Counted from the stretch's first letter, positions 27,957 through 37,220 are shown. The stretch is DNA of 64,000 nt from Paludibacter propionicigenes WB4 (GCF_000183135.1 NC_014734.1:1302001-1366000); one strand, 5' to 3'. A program made the numbers and translations. Notes: generated by a model not told the origin, from the letters alone.

Positions 27957-28790
27957 ATGAAATTCACCAAAATGCACGGAATCGGAAACGATTATATATA
28001 TGTCAACGGGTTTGAGGAAACTATTGACGATCCGGTTTCTTTTGCCATTTGTTACAGCGACCGCCACAAAGGCATTGGTTCGGATGGATTGGTTATTATC
28101 CTGCCTTCAGACGACTGCGATTTTAAAATGAGAATGTTCAATGCCGACGGTTCCGAATCGGAAATGTGCGGAAACGCTTCGCGCTGCATAGGCAAATTTG
28201 TTTACGATAAAGGTTTAACCGACAAAACGGAGTTGACTCTGGAAACTTTGGCCGGGGTAAAAAAGCTGAAACTTTTTTTAGGCGAAGACAAATTGGTTGA
28301 GACTGTAACGGTAGATATGGGCGAACCTATTTTTGAATCGGGTCTTATTCCAACAACAATTAACAAACCCAGCATTATAAACGAACCTGTTACATTCAAT
28401 TCGGAAATAAAGTATAACATCACTTGTGTTTCGATGGGTAATCCGCATGCAGTAATATTCACAACAGGCATAGACAAACTTGACCTGAATAAAATTGGAC
28501 CGGTTACTGAGAATGCAGCCATTTTTCCACGTCGTACCAACACAGAATTTATCGAAGTGCTGTCAACCGACAGAATCAAAATGCGCGTTTGGGAACGTGG
28601 CTCCGGCGAAACGATGGCTTGCGGAACGGGTGCCTGCGCTTCGGTAGTGGCTGCCGTATTAAACGGACACACCGGAAGAAAAACTACCGTAGAACTACTA
28701 GGCGGCGAACTCACCATTGAATGGAAAGAATCCGACAACCGCGTGTACCTGACCGGCGGAGCTACAACAGTGTTTGAAGGAACAATTTAA
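27957..28790 (+). CDS. dapF: Diaminopimelate epimerase
   Basis: This enzyme converts LL- to meso-diaminopimelate for lysine and peptidoglycan synthesis, by a two-cysteine mechanism without cofactor. The first catalytic Cys71 is in EMCGNASRC, and the second, Cys222, is in [11 protein letters not shown]. The N-terminus [10 protein letters not shown] is characteristic. At 277 residues it is full length. It lies 111 bp upstream of dapL, which makes its substrate, so the two form one functional pair. Confidence 0.97.
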   Translation: MKFTKMHGIGNDYIYVNGFEETIDDPVSFAICYSDRHKGIGSDGLVIILPSDDCDFKMRMFNADGSESEMCGNASRCIGKFVYDKGLTDKTELTLETLAGVKKLKLFLGEDKLVETVTVDMGEPIFESGLIPTTINKPSIINEPVTFNSEIKYNITCVSMGNPHAVIFTTGIDKLDLNKIGPVTENAAIFPRRTNTEFIEVLSTDRIKMRVWERGSGETMACGTGACASVVAAVLNGHTGRKTTVELLGGELTIEWKESDNRVYLTGGATTVFEGTI

Positions 28791-28901
28791 TTAAGTTGGT
28801 AGTAAAAAGTAAGTAGCTGGTAGAATAAGAATAATTCTGCCAATGAAAAGACTTGAGCTACCATATACAAACTACAATCTAGAAACTACTTACTGACTAT
28901 T

Positions 28902-30125
28902 ATGGCACAAATTAACGAGAATTTTATAAAAATTCCGGCAACTTATTTATTTTCTGAAATAGCTAAACGCGTAGCTCAACACAAGGAAGAAAATCCAACG
29001 GCACCTATTATCCGCATGGGAATTGGCGATGTAAGCCTGCCCCTACCCGACGCATCGGTGGACGCCATGATTAAAGCCGCTGACGAGCAACGTAGTGCCG
29101 AAACATTCAGAGGATACGGACCTGAACAAGGTTATGCTTTTTTGCGCGAAGCAATTGTAATTAATGATTTTACAAACCGGGGCATTGATATTGCTGAAGA
29201 TGAAATTTTCGTCAGCGATGGCGCTAAAAGTGACACAGGAAATATCGGCGATATTTTTGATGTGAATAATCGTGTTGCGATCACTGATCCGAGTTATCCG
29301 GTATATGTAGACACTAACGCTATGGCAGGTCGCGCAGGCGAACCAACAGCTACCGGCGAATGGACTAACCTGGTTTATCTGCAATGCAACTCTGAAAACA
29401 ACTTTGTGCCTGCACTTCCAACTGAAAAAGTTGACCTGGTATATCTTTGCTATCCGAACAATCCAACCGGAACTACACTGACCAAAGAACAACTGACTGT
29501 TTGGGTGGAATATGCCAAAGCAAACAACGTTATTCTACTCTTTGATGCTGCTTACGAAGCATTTATTACCGAAGAGGATGTGCCTCACAGTATTTACGAA
29601 ATAGAAGGCGCTAAAGACGTGGCAATAGAATTTCGCAGTTTTTCTAAAACAGCCGGCTTTACCGGAACTCGTTGCGGATACACCGTAGTACCTAAACAAC
29701 TGATGGGCAACACAGCTAACGGTGAAAAAGTATCACTTAATAAACTATGGAATCGTCGCCAATGCACAAAATTCAACGGAACATCTTATATCGTGCAACG
29801 TGCTGCCGAGGCAACCTACTCACCAGAAGGAAAAAAACAAGTAAAGGCTCTGATCGACTTTTATACAGAGAACGCCCGCATCATTCGCGAAGGACTAACC
29901 AAAGCCGGATATACCATTTTCGGAGGAGTGAATGCACCTTACGTCTGGGCTAAAGCCCCTGTGGGAATGGGAAGCTGGGAGTATTTTGACTTTCTGTTGA
30001 AAGAGAAGAACATTGTGACTACTCCGGGAGCCGGCTTTGGAGCCAGTGGAGAAGGCTACGTTCGATTCTCGGCATTCGGTAGCAGAGAAAACACCATTGA
30101 AGCTATGAAGCGATTGGAAAAATAA
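28902..30125 (+). CDS. dapL: LL-diaminopimelate aminotransferase
   Basis: This PLP enzyme makes LL-diaminopimelate directly from tetrahydrodipicolinate and glutamate, bypassing the acylated intermediates. It starts with [17 protein letters not shown], typical of DapL. It contains [12 protein letters not shown] and the PLP-binding Lys249 in [17 protein letters not shown]. At 407 residues it is complete. A strong hairpin terminator follows. Confidence 0.97.
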   Translation: MAQINENFIKIPATYLFSEIAKRVAQHKEENPTAPIIRMGIGDVSLPLPDASVDAMIKAADEQRSAETFRGYGPEQGYAFLREAIVINDFTNRGIDIAEDEIFVSDGAKSDTGNIGDIFDVNNRVAITDPSYPVYVDTNAMAGRAGEPTATGEWTNLVYLQCNSENNFVPALPTEKVDLVYLCYPNNPTGTTLTKEQLTVWVEYAKANNVILLFDAAYEAFITEEDVPHSIYEIEGAKDVAIEFRSFSKTAGFTGTRCGYTVVPKQLMGNTANGEKVSLNKLWNRRQCTKFNGTSYIVQRAAEATYSPEGKKQVKALIDFYTENARIIREGLTKAGYTIFGGVNAPYVWAKAPVGMGSWEYFDFLLKEKNIVTTPGAGFGASGEGYVRFSAFGSRENTIEAMKRLEK

Positions 30126-30148
30126 TGGTCAATATTTAATGATTAATG

Positions 30149-30178
30149 ACGCCCGGAAGATTTTCCGGGCGTTTTTTG
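30149..30178 (+). terminator. Intrinsic terminator of dapL
   Basis: A perfect 10-bp GC-rich stem (ACGCCCGGAA, 30149-30158, with 30163-30172) has loop GATT and a T run. The same stem-loop recurs at 31757-31787 after the next gene. Confidence 0.92.
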
Positions 30179-30200
30179 TTGTTGGTAGTTATCTGTCGCA

Positions 30201-30560
30201 TGATTGATGAGAGATGATGGGTGATTGATGAGCGATGACTAGTGATTGATGAGCTCTGTCAGGTGATTGATGAGCGCTGACGGATGATTGATGAGCACTG
30301 ATGGGTGATTGATGAGCGCTGACGGGTGATTGATGAACGCTGTCGGGTGATTGATGAACGCTGTCGGGTGATTGATGAGCGATGACGGATAATTGATGAG
30401 CACTGATGGGTGATTGATGAGCGCTGACGAGTGATTGTTGAACGCTGTCGGGTGATTGATGAGCGATGACGGATGATTGATGAGGACTGATGGGTGATTG
30501 ATGAGCACTGATGGGTGATTGATGAGCGATGACGGGTGATTGATGAGCGTTGATGGGTGA
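30201..30560. repeat. 21-bp tandem repeat array (about 17 copies)
   Basis: The core TGATTGATGA recurs exactly every 21 bp: 30201, 30222, 30243, 30264, 30285, 30306, 30327 and on to about 30537. The consensus is TGATTGATGAGCGNTGANGGG. Copies vary mainly at positions 13-19. The minus strand stays open because 21 is a multiple of three (it would read LINHPSA repeatedly), but it has no coding context. The array begins just after the dapL terminator and ends about 200 bp before the ATG of the helical-protein gene at 30761. Confidence 0.95.
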
Positions 30561-30674
30561 TTGGCTGGTTTTGGCTAGTTATTACAAAATAACATCTATC
30601 AATTTAATGTGCTTGAGTTAAATATTATTAAGATTATTTTTCATTTTATCGAAATTTACTTATGTATATTTTTA

Positions 30675-30682
30675 TAAATTTG
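30675..30682 (+). promoter_or_regulatory. Putative -7 box (TAAATTTG) between the 21-bp array and its gene
   Basis: TAAATTTG lies 78 bp before the ATG at 30761 and about 115 bp after the array. The same octamer sits in the matching place in front of the paralogue at 52437. Confidence 0.5.
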
Positions 30683-30760
30683 CATTTACATTGTTTCAAA
30701 TAAACCTGTAAATAATGTAATCAATCAACTAATTTATTCATTAATCAAAATTTATCTATC

Positions 30761-31705
30761 ATGAATGCAAAACAACAAAGCAAGTACAACATGTATTTGA
30801 CAACTGTTGAGTTCCTGAACGCAAACAACTCAATTACAATGCTTCTACCGAGGTATCAGGAGTTCTATGGTACATTTCAGAATGGCATTTCTCAAATCCG
30901 ATCGTCGAACGAACAACAAAGTATTGACAAGTCCGGGATAGCAAGTAACAAAAAACAACTCCGGAAGTTGCTAGTAAAACTAGGCGCTGACACTTCGCGC
31001 AAAATTCAGTCATACGCAAAAATTGAAAATAATCAGATTCTGCTTAATGAAGCGAAGTTTACTGAAAGTGACTTTAAAAATGCCTCGGATAGCGACCTTG
31101 AAACTTTTGCTCAGAGTACCTACGATACAGCACAAAAGCAGCTTGGGAATTTGGCGCAATATGGTGTAACCAATGAGACTCAGAATGATCTTATGAGAGC
31201 ACTTACCGACTTTAGAGCAGCTATGCCTACGCCCCGAAACGGTGCAATCGGGACTAAACTAAGTACAGAACAACTTACAAAATCTTTTACCGCAACAGAT
31301 AAAGCATTGGATAATATTGATGCATTGGTGGAAATAGTGAGAATTTCGCAACCAGAGTTTTATAGCGGTTATAAATCGGCACGAAAAATAATAGACACAG
31401 CAGCCGGCTCACTTCAGTTAAAAGGCTTTGTGACTGATGCCGGTACGGGAGAAGGACTTAAAGGTGCAACCGTTAGTTTTGAACTAAATAATAACAGCAA
31501 TGGACTGCTTAAGGCCAAAGCAAGCGGCGGCGAAAGCGTAAAGAAAAAGACAGCGGATAAGGGTGGGTTTAATATTAAATCGCTACCGGAGGGTACATAC
31601 TCGGCCACTGTGAGCAAAAATGGTTATGCCGATGTGGTAACGACAATAGCTATTACAAACGGCGAATTGGCGGTACTTAACGTAGAGCTAGTAAAGAACA
31701 TTTAA
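30761..31705 (+). CDS. Unrecognised helical protein with C-terminal CarboxypepD_reg-like domain (array-linked family)
   Basis: The protein has 314 residues with no signal peptide. Residues about 1-215 are predicted helical and polar, ending with SQPEFYSGYKSARKIID. The remainder (about 222-314) is a single beta-sandwich module of the carboxypeptidase-regulatory type: LQLKGFVTDAGTGEGLKGATV, GGFNIKSLPEGTYSATVSKNGY. The helical part is clearly related to the protein at 52437-53126 (shared PEFYxxYKxAxxxI ending, GIxxxKxxL and IxSYA segments), which lacks the beta domain. Both genes follow a tandem array with a period near 21 bp. I recognise no characterised family, and function is unknown. The lack of a signal peptide is odd for a CarboxypepD_reg module. 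Confidence 0.75.
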   Translation: MNAKQQSKYNMYLTTVEFLNANNSITMLLPRYQEFYGTFQNGISQIRSSNEQQSIDKSGIASNKKQLRKLLVKLGADTSRKIQSYAKIENNQILLNEAKFTESDFKNASDSDLETFAQSTYDTAQKQLGNLAQYGVTNETQNDLMRALTDFRAAMPTPRNGAIGTKLSTEQLTKSFTATDKALDNIDALVEIVRISQPEFYSGYKSARKIIDTAAGSLQLKGFVTDAGTGEGLKGATVSFELNNNSNGLLKAKASGGESVKKKTADKGGFNIKSLPEGTYSATVSKNGYADVVTTIAITNGELAVLNVELVKNI

Positions 31706-31756
31706 GCAATGATTTAGCGAGAATATATTTGTACATTTATTCACAATAATACTTAT

Positions 31757-31787
31757 ACGCCCGGAAGATTTTCCGGGCGTTTTTTTT
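31757..31787 (+). terminator. Intrinsic terminator, copy of the dapL terminator
   Basis: The same ACGCCCGGAA stem with GATT loop as at 30149 (31757-31766 with 31771-31780), followed by eight Ts. It closes the array-linked gene. The following stretch to 32150 is AT-rich with no gene seen. Confidence 0.92.
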
Positions 31788-32152
31788 GTTTGTTTCAACT
31801 AACAATTCTCACTATCTACCTACCTCTTTACAAAACCGAAAGCAAACAACACTCTAACGTTAGTAAAATCCAAGTTTCGGGCAACTAGCTTGTAAAAATT
31901 ACAAAAAAGTAGCCGAAAGTCCTCAAAAAAGTACATTTTGGCTGAATTTTCAGGACACACATATCAAAATATTACATAAATGTGGCAAATTCTATTATTT
32001 TTACAACTACACAACCGGAATAACTTTTCATTCAAAAATAACAATTTGTCACAATAACACAACAAATAGTATTATTATGTTACATATATAGCAATAATAG
32101 CTTCAATTTGATATAGTATGTTTTTATTTTCCATTATTTTTAAAGTAAAGTA

Positions 32153-32182
32153 TTGTTTGTAATGACATTTTGATTATTTTTG
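32153..32182 (+). promoter_or_regulatory. Putative promoter of the porin-glnB-amt operon
   Basis: TTG at 32153-32155 and TATTTTTG at 32175-32182 are separated by 19 bp, fitting the Bacteroidetes -33/-7 layout. The leader to the ATG at 32319 is about 130 nt, similar to the leader of the second glnB at 37567. Confidence 0.55.
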
Positions 32183-32318
32183 CAGTGTATTCAAATCAAT
32201 ATGACACATCATTAGCATTTAGAATTACTATATGTCAAGATTAGACACTATATAATTGACAACATATAAAACTAAACAAACATTTTTTAATCAATAATCA
32301 TCAATTAAATTTTCTGGT

Positions 32319-33011
32319 ATGAGAAAAATTAAATTATTAGCAATCTGCGCGATTGCATTGTTTTCGACAATGAGTGTTAAAGCTCAGTTTGCAACAGGTG
32401 CCGACATTGTAAGCTCATATGTATGGCGTGGTATTCCACAAGAAGGTTCTAACGGAGGTACTCCTAATATTCAACCTTACGCTACTTTCACAACAGGTGC
32501 ATTAACATTGGGTTCATGGGGATCAGGAAGTTTTTCGGGAGCCGTTAAAGAAGTAGATTTGTATGCTACTTACGCTATTTCGAGCAAATTTGCTATAACA
32601 CTTACAGATTACTATTACAATTTCGCAACAAAACCAAACTATTTCAAATATAGTGGCGGAACCGGTCACGTATTTGAAGGAACACTTGCCTATACAGGAT
32701 CGGCTTTCAGTGCATCAATCAACACTATGTTTGCAGGATTAGATAAAAAAGCCTCCGACCCATCAAAACAGGCACTTTCAACCTATGTAGAATTAGGATA
32801 TCAAATTGCTCCGGTAGCTAAAATCTTCCTTGGAGGTTCATTAGCTGAGAGCGCTACTTATGGAACTACCGGCTTCGGTATCACTAACCTGGGCATTAAA
32901 GTAAGCAAATCAATTGCTATTACCGACAAATTCAGTCTTCCGGTATATGCAATTGTTGGAGCAAATCCTTACGCTAAAAGCACATTCTTTGTAGCAGGAG
33001 TATCTTTATAA
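32319..33011 (+). CDS. TorF-family putative porin
   Basis: The 230-residue outer-membrane beta-barrel protein has a signal peptide ending at VKAQ. The family hallmark follows directly: DIVSSYVWRGIPQ, then alternating strands and a C-terminal KSTFFVAGVSL. TorF/TIGR02001-type proteins are putative porins often found beside P-II and Amt genes. Here it lies 58 bp before a glnB-like gene and then amt. It may admit ammonium or another small nitrogen compound through the outer membrane; this is inferred from context. Confidence 0.75.
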   Translation: MRKIKLLAICAIALFSTMSVKAQFATGADIVSSYVWRGIPQEGSNGGTPNIQPYATFTTGALTLGSWGSGSFSGAVKEVDLYATYAISSKFAITLTDYYYNFATKPNYFKYSGGTGHVFEGTLAYTGSAFSASINTMFAGLDKKASDPSKQALSTYVELGYQIAPVAKIFLGGSLAESATYGTTGFGITNLGIKVSKSIAITDKFSLPVYAIVGANPYAKSTFFVAGVSL

Positions 33012-33069
33012 GCAAGTTATTATTTTAGAACGCAGATCTAAAAAACACTAATCGTTTAAAAATAAGCAA

Positions 33070-33426
33070 ATGAAAAAAATTGAAGCAATTATTCGCACTT
33101 CTAAATTTGGTGAAGTACAAGAAGCTTTGCGTGAAGCTGGCATCGATTTCTTTACTTACGTTGATGTAACAGGCGTAGGAAACGAAGTTGAAAAAGGAGG
33201 TCATTCGTACAGAGGTACTGTTTATGACACAAGTTATATCTCTCGTCAATTACTTACTATAGTTGTACGCGATATAAATGTAGAAAAAACAGTTGAAGCA
33301 GTTTTGAAATCGGCAAAAACAGGTGAAATCGGCGATGGAAAGATTTTCGTATCTACCATTGATGAATCGTACCGTATTAGAAACGCTGAAAAGGGAGACA
33401 CCTCTTTATACAACAAAGCAGAATAG
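33070..33426 (+). CDS. glnB: P-II family nitrogen regulator (paired with first Amt)
   Basis: The 118-residue P-II protein is a trimeric sensor of 2-oxoglutarate and ATP/ADP that plugs Amt channels. It starts MKKIEAIIRTSKFGEVQEAL. The T-loop carries SYRGTVY (Tyr47 and Tyr52, matching Tyr46 and Tyr51 of classical P-II), and the B-loop/C-terminal region has TGEIGDGKIFV. The retained Tyr allows, but does not prove, uridylylation. It lies 37 bp upstream of amt, the classical glnK-amtB order. Confidence 0.93.
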   Translation: MKKIEAIIRTSKFGEVQEALREAGIDFFTYVDVTGVGNEVEKGGHSYRGTVYDTSYISRQLLTIVVRDINVEKTVEAVLKSAKTGEIGDGKIFVSTIDESYRIRNAEKGDTSLYNKAE

Positions 33427-33463
33427 AAAAAAGTGTAATTCATAAAAAATAGGAGAAAAATAT

Positions 33464-35005
33464 ATGAAAAAGTATTTATTAATGATGTTATTAATGCTGG
33501 TCACAGCTGCTGCCTCCAGCTATATATATGCTGAAAAGGCACCAGACTCGACAGGAGCTACGACCGGTACCGCAGCCGATGTTACCGCCGTAACAGCAGG
33601 CAAACCAACACTCGATGAAGTAGCTGCACAAGCAGGTCATAACAAAATAGCCATTAACATGGTGTGGGTTTTGATTACAGGATTTATTGTAATGTTTATG
33701 CAGTTTGGTTTTGCTGCCGTAGAAGGGGGTATGACCCGTGCAAAAAATGCGTCGCACACCTTTGCCATGAACTTTCTGATTTATCCCTTAGGCATGTTAG
33801 GGTTCTTTATATGCGGATTTGCCTTTATGTTTGGCGGAGTAGGTGCGCTGGGAACTCTGGGTGGCTATGACGGTTTAAATCAAGAATTTACCATTAACCT
33901 ATTTGGTCATGCATTTGGCTTGATAGGAACCAAAGGATTCTTCCTTAATGGCGCATACGACGTATCTGTTTTTGCCTTATTCTTGTTCCAAATGGTATTT
34001 ATGGATACAACAGCTACCATTCCTACAGGAGCTATGGCTGAAAGATGGAAGTATTCTTCATTCTTTATTTATGGTCTTTTAGTAGGATCTATTATCTACC
34101 CAATCTACGGAAACTGGGTATGGGGAGGTGGCTGGTTGTCACAACTAGGTAATATGTTTGGTTTGGGTCACGGTCATGTTGACTACGCAGGTTCATCTGT
34201 AGTTCACTTAAGCGGTGGTGTATTGGCATTCGTTGGAGCAAAATTACTTGGACCACGTCTTGGAAAATACAATAAAAACGGTTCAGCTAATGCAATTCCC
34301 GGACACAATATTCCAATTGCAATCCTTGGTGCTTTCGTACTTGCATTCTGCTGGTTCTCATTCAACGCCGGATCTTCATTAGCCGGTGGCGATCTTAGAA
34401 TATCAATTATTGCTGTAAATACAATGATTGCTTCTGCAACAGGCGCATTGGCTTCAACACTTTATATGTGGTTCTTCAAAACTAAAAAGCCAGACCCAAC
34501 CATGATGATAAACGGTCTACTTGCCGGATTGGTTGCGATTACTGCTCCATGTGCTTTCGTAACTGTAGGCTCTGCTGCTATAATTGGATTAATTTCAGGT
34601 ATTTTGGTAATAGAAGCAGCATTCTTTGTAGAACTTAAACTTAAAGTTGATGACCCTGTTGGCGCAGTAGCCGTACACGGTGTGAATGGTGCATTCGGCT
34701 GTATAGCTCTTGGATTATTTGCAGACGGAACTTACGGTGATGGCCTCAACGGAATCAAAGGAGGTGTAACCGGTTTATTTTATGGTGATGGAGGTCAGTT
34801 AGCCGCTCAAACCATTGGAGTTGCAGCAAACATTGTATATATTGGCTTAATTGGCTGGGTAGTATTCAAATTAATTGATCTGGTTGTTGGAAATCGTGTT
34901 TCTGCCGAAGATGAACTAAAAGGTCTTGATCTTCCTGAAATGGGTGTAGAAGCTTACTCAGGTATCAAAATGGACAAAAACAGTGAAACTCCACTTTCAA
35001 GATAA
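33464..35005 (+). CDS. amt: Ammonium transporter with exported N-terminal extension
   Basis: The 513-residue Amt/Mep/Rh-family channel for ammonium lies in the inner membrane. It has eleven or so membrane segments with Amt signatures: FGFAAVEGGMTRAKN near the start, FMDTTATIPTGAMAERWKYSSF, DYAGSSVVHLSGG, CWFSFNAGSS and DDPVGAVAVHGVNGAFG, including the twin-His pore residues. A cleavable-looking signal peptide plus about 35 mostly small and polar residues precede the first helix. A RBS-like AGGAG lies 12 bp before the ATG. It is co-transcribed with the P-II gene. Confidence 0.95.
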   Translation: MKKYLLMMLLMLVTAAASSYIYAEKAPDSTGATTGTAADVTAVTAGKPTLDEVAAQAGHNKIAINMVWVLITGFIVMFMQFGFAAVEGGMTRAKNASHTFAMNFLIYPLGMLGFFICGFAFMFGGVGALGTLGGYDGLNQEFTINLFGHAFGLIGTKGFFLNGAYDVSVFALFLFQMVFMDTTATIPTGAMAERWKYSSFFIYGLLVGSIIYPIYGNWVWGGGWLSQLGNMFGLGHGHVDYAGSSVVHLSGGVLAFVGAKLLGPRLGKYNKNGSANAIPGHNIPIAILGAFVLAFCWFSFNAGSSLAGGDLRISIIAVNTMIASATGALASTLYMWFFKTKKPDPTMMINGLLAGLVAITAPCAFVTVGSAAIIGLISGILVIEAAFFVELKLKVDDPVGAVAVHGVNGAFGCIALGLFADGTYGDGLNGIKGGVTGLFYGDGGQLAAQTIGVAANIVYIGLIGWVVFKLIDLVVGNRVSAEDELKGLDLPEMGVEAYSGIKMDKNSETPLSR

Positions 35006-35018
35006 ATCACAATTATTA

Positions 35019-35057
35019 TATCAAAGAGATTCTTGTTTCATCAAGATCTCTTTGATA
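35019..35057 (+). terminator. Inverted repeat after the first amt
   Basis: A perfect 12-bp stem, TATCAAAGAGAT at 35019-35030 with 35046-35057. It is followed by AT-rich DNA without a strong T run, so it may attenuate or stabilise rather than fully terminate. Confidence 0.55.
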
Positions 35058-35094
35058 TAATTAATTATTCAAACAACATTAAAACTGAAACAAC

Positions 35095-35508
35095 ATGACT
35101 AAAGAAGATAACACATTGAATTGCTACATGAAATTATTTCCCAAATGGATTGCTTATGTAGTTTTGGCTGTAGGTATAGCAGGCGCCTTTATAATACCTG
35201 TCGCATCTGTTGCATTTTATATATGGATTGGATTATGTGGACTATTCATCGCGAAAACACTGACTCAGGAAGCACCAAAAGAACCCGTAATTTCATTAAC
35301 AGAGACAGGAGTCCAATTGGACAACAAACAATTTTACCCCTATAAGGAAATAGAGAAAGTTATGGCATTCTCAACAAAAAGACTAAGATTTAGAACCATA
35401 AATTTCAAACTATACTTAAAAAAAGGTACTCCGGTAGAATTTTGTGTTGACAACCTAGATGTCAAACCTCAATACTTATTGGACGTTATCAATGAAAGAA
35501 TAAAATAG
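35095..35508 (+). CDS. Small membrane protein with PH-like cytoplasmic domain
   Basis: The 137-residue protein has a short polar start, then two membrane helices (about residues 18-38 and 40-55; YVVLAVGIAGAFIIPVASVAF, FYIWIGLCGLFIAK). The soluble C-terminal region (about 65-137) is rich in beta strands (VISLTETGVQLDNKQFYPYKEI ... NFKLYLKKGTPVEFCV) and ends in a helix. This looks like the small two-helix proteins with a bacterial PH-like fold. It is unassigned in function and lies 90 bp after amt. Confidence 0.6.
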   Translation: MTKEDNTLNCYMKLFPKWIAYVVLAVGIAGAFIIPVASVAFYIWIGLCGLFIAKTLTQEAPKEPVISLTETGVQLDNKQFYPYKEIEKVMAFSTKRLRFRTINFKLYLKKGTPVEFCVDNLDVKPQYLLDVINERIK

Positions 35509-35514
35509 AGTGAG

Positions 35515-35572
35515 ATACCATAATAAATAAAGCTGTAATCATTTAGAATACAGGCTTTATGGTATTCTTTGT
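35515..35572 (+). terminator. Hairpin after the small membrane protein gene
   Basis: ATACCATAA (35515-35523) pairs with TTATGGTAT (35557-35565). An inner AAAGC/GCTTT extension is present and a T-rich tract follows. Confidence 0.65.
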
Positions 35573-35712
35573 CTATCTATATAAATAATAAACTGTGAGA
35601 ACTAGTAATGGTACCGCCATCGTTTCTCACACTATAATATTTATAGAAAAATCCCCAAACACGGTGAAACTGCTTACAACTAATCGTGTGTTTTTTAGTT
35701 TTATTGTTTCTG

Positions 35713-35747
35713 GCAGACTATTTCGTGAGAAATGGTCTGCTTTCTTT
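35713..35747 (+). terminator. Second terminator-like hairpin upstream of nhaD
   Basis: GCAGACTATTTC (35713-35724) pairs with 35729-35740 around a GTGA loop, with one wobble, and is followed by TTTCTTT. It lies more than 200 bp past the preceding gene and its hairpin, so it could end a short untranslated transcript from the 35573-35712 stretch. No gene is visible there. Confidence 0.6.
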
Positions 35748-35873
35748 AAAGGCCAATAATGCCAACAATAATTTATGAATAGACAGACATCTATCCTGAA
35801 ATTATTTGTATTTTTACACGACTTTAATCCAACAATCAAAATTACATCACCTCCAAAAATTTAAATTATCAGC

Positions 35874-37199
35874 ATGAAAGATGTTTTCAGTATCCCTTTA
35901 TGGTGTTCAATTCCCTTCGTTGTAATGCTTTTGGCCATTGCCATAGGTCCACTTATTGCCGAAAATTGGTGGGGCAAAAACAAAAACAAACTACTTGTTT
36001 CATTATTTCTAGGTATTCCGGTAACAATCTACATGCTGGCAAACGGACTTTCTGAAAATTTACTTGACACCGTCATTTACGACTATGTACCGTTTATGAT
36101 ATTACTGGGTTCGTTGTTTATAATCACAGGCGGCATACATATATCAGGCGATATTAAAGCCACTCCATTAAACAACACTCTTTTTTTAGGTATTGGCTAT
36201 GTTTTGGCATCCATCATGGGCACCACCGGAGCTGCCATGCTTCTTATCCGGCCTGTAATTGCCACCAATTCAGAACGCAGATTCACAACACACACCATTC
36301 TTTTTTTCATAGCTGCAGTGGCTAACTGCGGAGGGCTTCTAACGCCACTTGGTGATCCTCCGTTGTTTATGATTTACCTACGTGGTGCTGAATTTTCCTG
36401 GTTTTTAAATCTTTTTCCCGAATGGCTATTTACAGGCACTCTGCTGTTGCTCATTTATTATTTTGTAGACAGATACTATTATAAAAAGGAAGACTGGACT
36501 AATATTGCCGAAGATTATATTCAAATAAAACCTATCCGCGTCACCGGCAATATCAATTTTTTATTTCTTGTCGGTGTAGTTATCGCTGTGGCACTTATCA
36601 ATAAAGGTACCATCCACCAAATGGGAGAAGAAAACGCCTCTATCGGATTAAAATATCTTCGCGAAATAGTCTTACTGCTGCTTGCTGGAGCATCGTTATA
36701 CTTCACTAAATCGGAAGTACGTAAAAGCAATAAATTCTCCTGGGAACCCATCGTAGAAGTGGCTTATCTTTTTCTGGGTATTTTTATTACTATGGCTCCC
36801 ACCCTACTTTGGCTCGCCAAAAATGCCGCAAGCTTTGGAGTTACAGAACCCTGGCAATTTATGTATGCATCAGGAGCTTTAAGCTCCTTCCTTGATAACA
36901 CTCCGACAGCTGTAGCGTTTTACGATTTGGCACGCGGACTGGTTACAAGCGGCTTACCAGCATCACTTTCGGCCTCAGTCATGACGGCAGGAATTCCGGA
37001 AATACTACTGAAAGCTATTTGCGTTGGAGCCGTATTCTTTGGCTCCATGACCTACATTGGCAACGGACCGAATTTCATGGTCAAATCTATTGCCGAAGAA
37101 AGCGGTATCAAAATGCCCAGTTTCTTCTCCTACATGTTCAGGTTCTCACTCATAGTTTTACTACCTATCTACATTTTAGTACAACTGATTTTCATATAA
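35874..37199 (+). CDS. nhaD: NhaD-type sodium/proton antiporter
   Basis: The 441-residue polytopic inner-membrane protein belongs to the ion transporter superfamily. NhaD-like landmarks include AIAIGPLIAENWWGKNKNK, IMGTTGAAMLLIRPVI, ANCGGLLTPLGDPPLFMIYLRG, ALSSFLDNTPTAVAFYDLA and the closing TYIGNGPNFMVKSIAEESGI. It would exchange Na+ (or Li+) for protons. It lies between two glnB-amt units but has its own terminator, so it may be unrelated to nitrogen control. Confidence 0.88.
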   Translation: MKDVFSIPLWCSIPFVVMLLAIAIGPLIAENWWGKNKNKLLVSLFLGIPVTIYMLANGLSENLLDTVIYDYVPFMILLGSLFIITGGIHISGDIKATPLNNTLFLGIGYVLASIMGTTGAAMLLIRPVIATNSERRFTTHTILFFIAAVANCGGLLTPLGDPPLFMIYLRGAEFSWFLNLFPEWLFTGTLLLLIYYFVDRYYYKKEDWTNIAEDYIQIKPIRVTGNINFLFLVGVVIAVALINKGTIHQMGEENASIGLKYLREIVLLLLAGASLYFTKSEVRKSNKFSWEPIVEVAYLFLGIFITMAPTLLWLAKNAASFGVTEPWQFMYASGALSSFLDNTPTAVAFYDLARGLVTSGLPASLSASVMTAGIPEILLKAICVGAVFFGSMTYIGNGPNFMVKSIAEESGIKMPSFFSYMFRFSLIVLLPIYILVQLIFI

Positions 37200-37220
37200 T
37201 CCCTATCTTCGGAACATTTC

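Noticed and set aside
30239-30508. Minus-strand 89-residue ORF of LINHPSA repeats across the 21-bp array
   Set aside because: It stays open only because 21 bp is a multiple of three. It has no RBS or promoter, and its composition is a pure product of the repeat.
30201-30560. CRISPR array
   Set aside because: The units are contiguous 21-mers without unique spacers, and no cas genes are in the window.
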